Below, in pieces: positions 61,511 to 64,000 of a stretch of 64,000 nucleotides of DNA. The notes under the pieces were generated by a model, which saw only the letters and a list, made by a program, of their open reading frames with translations, ran no database searches and was not told where the DNA came from. The stretch spans positions 33,643,250 to 33,707,249 of the forward strand of contig NC_049910.1 of assembly GCF_001411555.2 (NCBI RefSeq). Direction: 5' to 3'. The position numbers were made by a program, and so were the translations under genes. The DNA is from Juglans regia. Taxonomy: Eukaryota; Streptophyta; Magnoliopsida; Fagales; Juglandaceae. Positions within the stretch are counted from its first letter, which is position 1. Each line of letters starts with the position of its first letter.

Positions 61511-61652
61511 ATGCCACTGGGCAACGGAAGCACGCTCACCAAAATGAACTGAGGGAGAGGGGAGTTGGTGAAACTAATTGCTGGTGATGGAAAAACATAG
61601 AGCCCGTTAGGGGTTGGTCCTGTGAGGAGGATTTTTCCGCTCTGAGAGTCCT

Positions 61653-62892
61653 TCACAAAGAAGTGAGTGGAGTGAAATTCAAAGAAACAACAATTATCAA
61701 CACATACTTTAGTATAGAGACAAGATTCTTAGTAATAGAAGGGACATGTAATAGATTTTGAAGAAGAAAGGAAGAAGAGGAAGTGGGCAAGTAAGAGTCA
61801 CCGTAAGCACTAATGGGAAGACCATTACCGTCACCAACCCGAATTGTTTCATCACCATTATACTGTTTTGAAGACAGGTTCAAGTTGCTTATGTCATTAG
61901 TGATGTGGTGAGTCGCTGCCAAATCTGGGTACTAGGAGTTATCATGGGAGCTATTTTGAGCAGTGTAACTGGCTGTGTAATTTGCAGAGAAGTTCGAAGG
62001 AGTCTCATATTGGAAGGCATTGTTAAATCGATTTCGGCACTAAAGAGAAACATGTCCAATCCTATTGCAAACTTGACAAGTGGGACATGTTGGTGAAGGA
62101 CAGGCGTCCACGACCATTATTGTAGTGATGTGCCCTGCCACGACCATTTCTACCACCACGCGAAGACCCACGAATCCTTTGGTCACTTGGTGTAGCAGAG
62201 CTGTAATTAGTAGAAATTTCTCCAGAGGAAATGGGAGATTTAGCATTGTGAGACATACGGGTTTCATGAATGAGTAATAATTGATACAACTCATGGGAAT
62301 TAAGAGGGTCAGTTCTTGTAGTGATAGAAGTGACAAAGGTTTCATAAGAAGGACCTAACCCATTTAAAAGGTAAGTAACAAGTTCTTTGTCAGATAAATG
62401 GCTTCCAGTAGCTGCCAAAGAATCAGCAAGCAAACGAACCTTGCCAAAGTATTCAGAAATTGTTTGCTCTCCTCGTGAGAGATTAGTGAGTTGAAACCGT
62501 ACCTGAAACTCATTAGCTTGAGAATGAGAGGAGAACATTGAGGCAAGCTTGTTCCAAAGATCATATGCTGAAGTAGAGGAAAGAACGTGACTGAGAATGG
62601 ACTCAGACAACGACGAGAAAAGAATACTGAGAACTAATTGGTCTGTGCGACGCCATGTATGATAGGCAGGATTAGGTTTAGGTGAGGAATCAGTTTCAAT
62701 GAGAAACTTAATAGGTGGGGTAGAGGTGCCGTCGACATAGGAGTATAAGTCTTGGCCCCTTAGATAAGCTGAGGTTTGAACTTTCCATAGAAGGTAGTTC
62801 TCAGTGGTTAGTTTGGTAGAGATAAGATGAGGGAAAGAGGGTGATGAGGAAGAAGGAGAGGGAGGAGGAGGATTTGATAAAGGCGAGGCCAT
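61653..62892 (-). pseudogene. copia gag-protease remnant
   Basis: Gag is open for 276 codons from 62892 (MASPLSNPPPP), with TTENYLLWKVQTSAYLRGQDL and LVTYLLNGLGPSYETFVTSI. The frame shifts near 62090 before a zinc knuckle (CQVCNRIGHVSL). Protease is relic: DLAATHHITND replaces the usual D-S/T-G-A active site, so it lacks the catalytic motif. The gag stretch could be translated but lacks a complete nucleocapsid. Confidence 0.8.
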
Positions 62893-62932
62893 GGATCAAT
62901 GTGGACAGTTTGTCAAATGGCTCTGGATACCA

Positions 62933-63200
62933 TGTTCAACAGAATGTTTGAAAGGAAAACTATTTCCTCATATATTCAATGATAAGTACAGCGTCTATAT
63001 ATATAGACCTTTACAAATAATAAGACGAATACGTACATAACAATTTACAGCAGAGAATAACAAAGTCACAACAGAGAAGAACCAACAATTATTCCTATCA
63101 TACATTCTAGAAGAAGGAATAAATATTCTAGTCCTATGAATCATCATGTATCTACTGTGAGGATGACTTGGGATCTATGATATTATCATCGAGGCTGATA
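62933..63200 (-). repeat. copia 5' LTR (minus-strand element)
   Basis: 268 bp. In plus orientation it runs TGTTCAACAG...GAGGCTGATA, so in the element's sense it begins TATCAGCC and ends GTTGAACA. It has a TATATATA promoter-like motif and lies next to the primer binding site. Confidence 0.9.
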
Positions 63201-63435
63201 GATTTGACCCTGTTTTATAGATTTAGCTAGATCTTTGAAACGGAAAAAGGAGAAAAGAAATACTAATATTACATACTGTTTTTGGTCAAAGTATTGGGAA
63301 ATTACATACTTGAAGGTCTCTACATAGTCATAGAAGACTTTCTTCTCCATCATGTGAGGCAGCTGATCAAACGAACATCTTCTCAAGCAATTGATTGGAA
63401 AATGAAATTGTCACCTTGTTTTCAGTTCGAACTAC

Positions 63436-64000
63436 TTAGGAGGCTAAGAGAAGCCTGCCTCCACCTTTCATCATCTTCTTAAACTCATCAAAATTAACCA
63501 TACCATCCCCATCCATATCAACGTTTCTAATCATCTCCTTGCAATCCTCCTTCTTCTTCCCTTCTTTTAACCCCAAAGAACACAGCACCAAACCCAGCTC
63601 CTCTACCGTAATCAAGCCATCTCTGTCTTTATCGAACACATCAAAAGCCTCCTTTAAATCGTCCTCCTCATCTCCAGTACCTTCACTACTTTCAACACCT
63701 TTTGCCCCATCTCCCTCATCATAATTCCCAGCTGCTCTCTCTTCACTAACCATGGACTCACACAGCACGCAGAACTCATCAAATTCAATCAACCCATCTC
63801 CATTAGCATCCACTTTCACGACCATTTCTTCAACCTCTTTATCTGTCACGACCATTTTGATGTTCTTCAGCGACTCCCTCATCTCCTGCTTTGTTATGAA
63901 CCCATCACCGTTCTTGTCGAAGGTGGCGAAGATCTTCTTGAGCTCAGCCTTATTGTGGGGACTCCTCTCTTTGTGGGAGGTTGGTGGGGAAGTGGTGGAA
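63436..64000 (-). CDS. calmodulin-like EF-hand protein, 5' end beyond window
   Basis: 187 codons are visible before the stop at 63436-63438; the start lies past 64000. There are four EF-hand loops, DKNGDGFITKQE, DANGDGLIEFDE, DKDRDGLITVEE and DMDGDGMVNFDE. Each has acidic ligands at positions 1, 3 (D/N), 5 and 12, so all four should bind calcium. The two EF pairs are joined by an unusually long acidic linker of about 30 residues rich in E, D and G. The C-terminus is KKMMKGGGRLLLAS. The order and the MMKGGG end fit the CML3/5/7 group of plant calmodulin-like sensors. No intron is visible. An S/T/P-rich segment precedes EF1. Confidence 0.9.
   Translation of the reverse strand, partial: STTSPPTSHKERSPHNKAELKKIFATFDKNGDGFITKQEMRESLKNIKMVVTDKEVEEMVVKVDANGDGLIEFDEFCVLCESMVSEERAAGNYDEGDGAKGVESSEGTGDEEDDLKEAFDVFDKDRDGLITVEELGLVLCSLGLKEGKKKEDCKEMIRNVDMDGDGMVNFDEFKKMMKGGGRLLLAS

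Larger units (their letters stand above)
58321..63200 (-). mobile_element. near full-length Ty1/copia retrotransposon
   Basis: LTRs are 58321-58564 and 62933-63200, and the element is flanked by a perfect 5-bp duplication GATTT (58316-58320 and 63201-63205). On the minus strand the order is LTR, primer binding site (TGGTATCCAGAG, 62921-62932), gag, zinc knuckle, protease, integrase, RT, RNase H, purine tract (about 58565-58579) and LTR. All domains are recognisable but frameshifts and stops break pol. A MITE (59591-59782) interrupts RT. The element is defective but younger-looking than the copia at 44374-51394. Confidence 0.9.

Overview
This is a plant nuclear window: AT-rich, with short exons separated by long GT...AG introns, many (AT)n and (GA)n microsatellites, and abundant Ty1/copia, MITE, hAT-like, Helitron-like and SINE insertions. 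The intact genes read most like woody eudicots. The MITE family and gene sequences suggest Fagales, possibly Juglandaceae, but that placement is an impression and no search was run.

Layout. 1-5.1 kb is repeat-rich intergenic DNA. 5.19-6.33 kb (+) is a three-exon R2R3-MYB of the MYB82 type with a recognisable bHLH-binding motif and a miR828-like target site. 9.54-18.44 kb (-) is a complete 15-exon RabGAP/TBC gene (657 aa) with both catalytic fingers; its introns hold two tRNA-derived SINEs and an old LINE tail. 18.4-26.3 kb is a graveyard of a Harbinger-like element, MITEs, a truncated copia element and a hAT remnant. 26.31-33.0 kb (+) is a 10-exon nucleotide-sugar transporter of the UGNT1 type (356 aa). 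36.36-36.85 kb is a probable non-autonomous Helitron. 39.0-39.13 kb (+) is a MIR171 hairpin, not an open reading frame. 40.96-42.95 kb (+) is a small four-exon gene like the U11/U12 snRNP 25 kDa protein (121 aa). 44.37-51.39 kb is a decayed copia element (+) interrupted by a probable 2.66-kb solo LTR and by a second insertion. 52.08-54.41 kb (+) is an intron-retaining pseudogene of a CUE-domain protein with five in-frame stops. 58.32-63.20 kb is a nearly full-length copia element (-) with a perfect 5-bp target duplication and a MITE inside its reverse transcriptase. 63.44 kb to the edge (-) is the 3' part of a four-EF-hand calmodulin-like gene.

The host genes are unrelated single-copy-type loci: transcription factor, vesicle traffic, Golgi sugar-nucleotide transport, miRNA, RNA splicing and calcium sensing. 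There is no cluster or operon-like organisation. The regulatory items most worth checking are the MIR171 hairpin and the miR828-like site. I found no convincing undescribed system; the rest of the interest lies in nested transposons and one dated-looking pseudogene.
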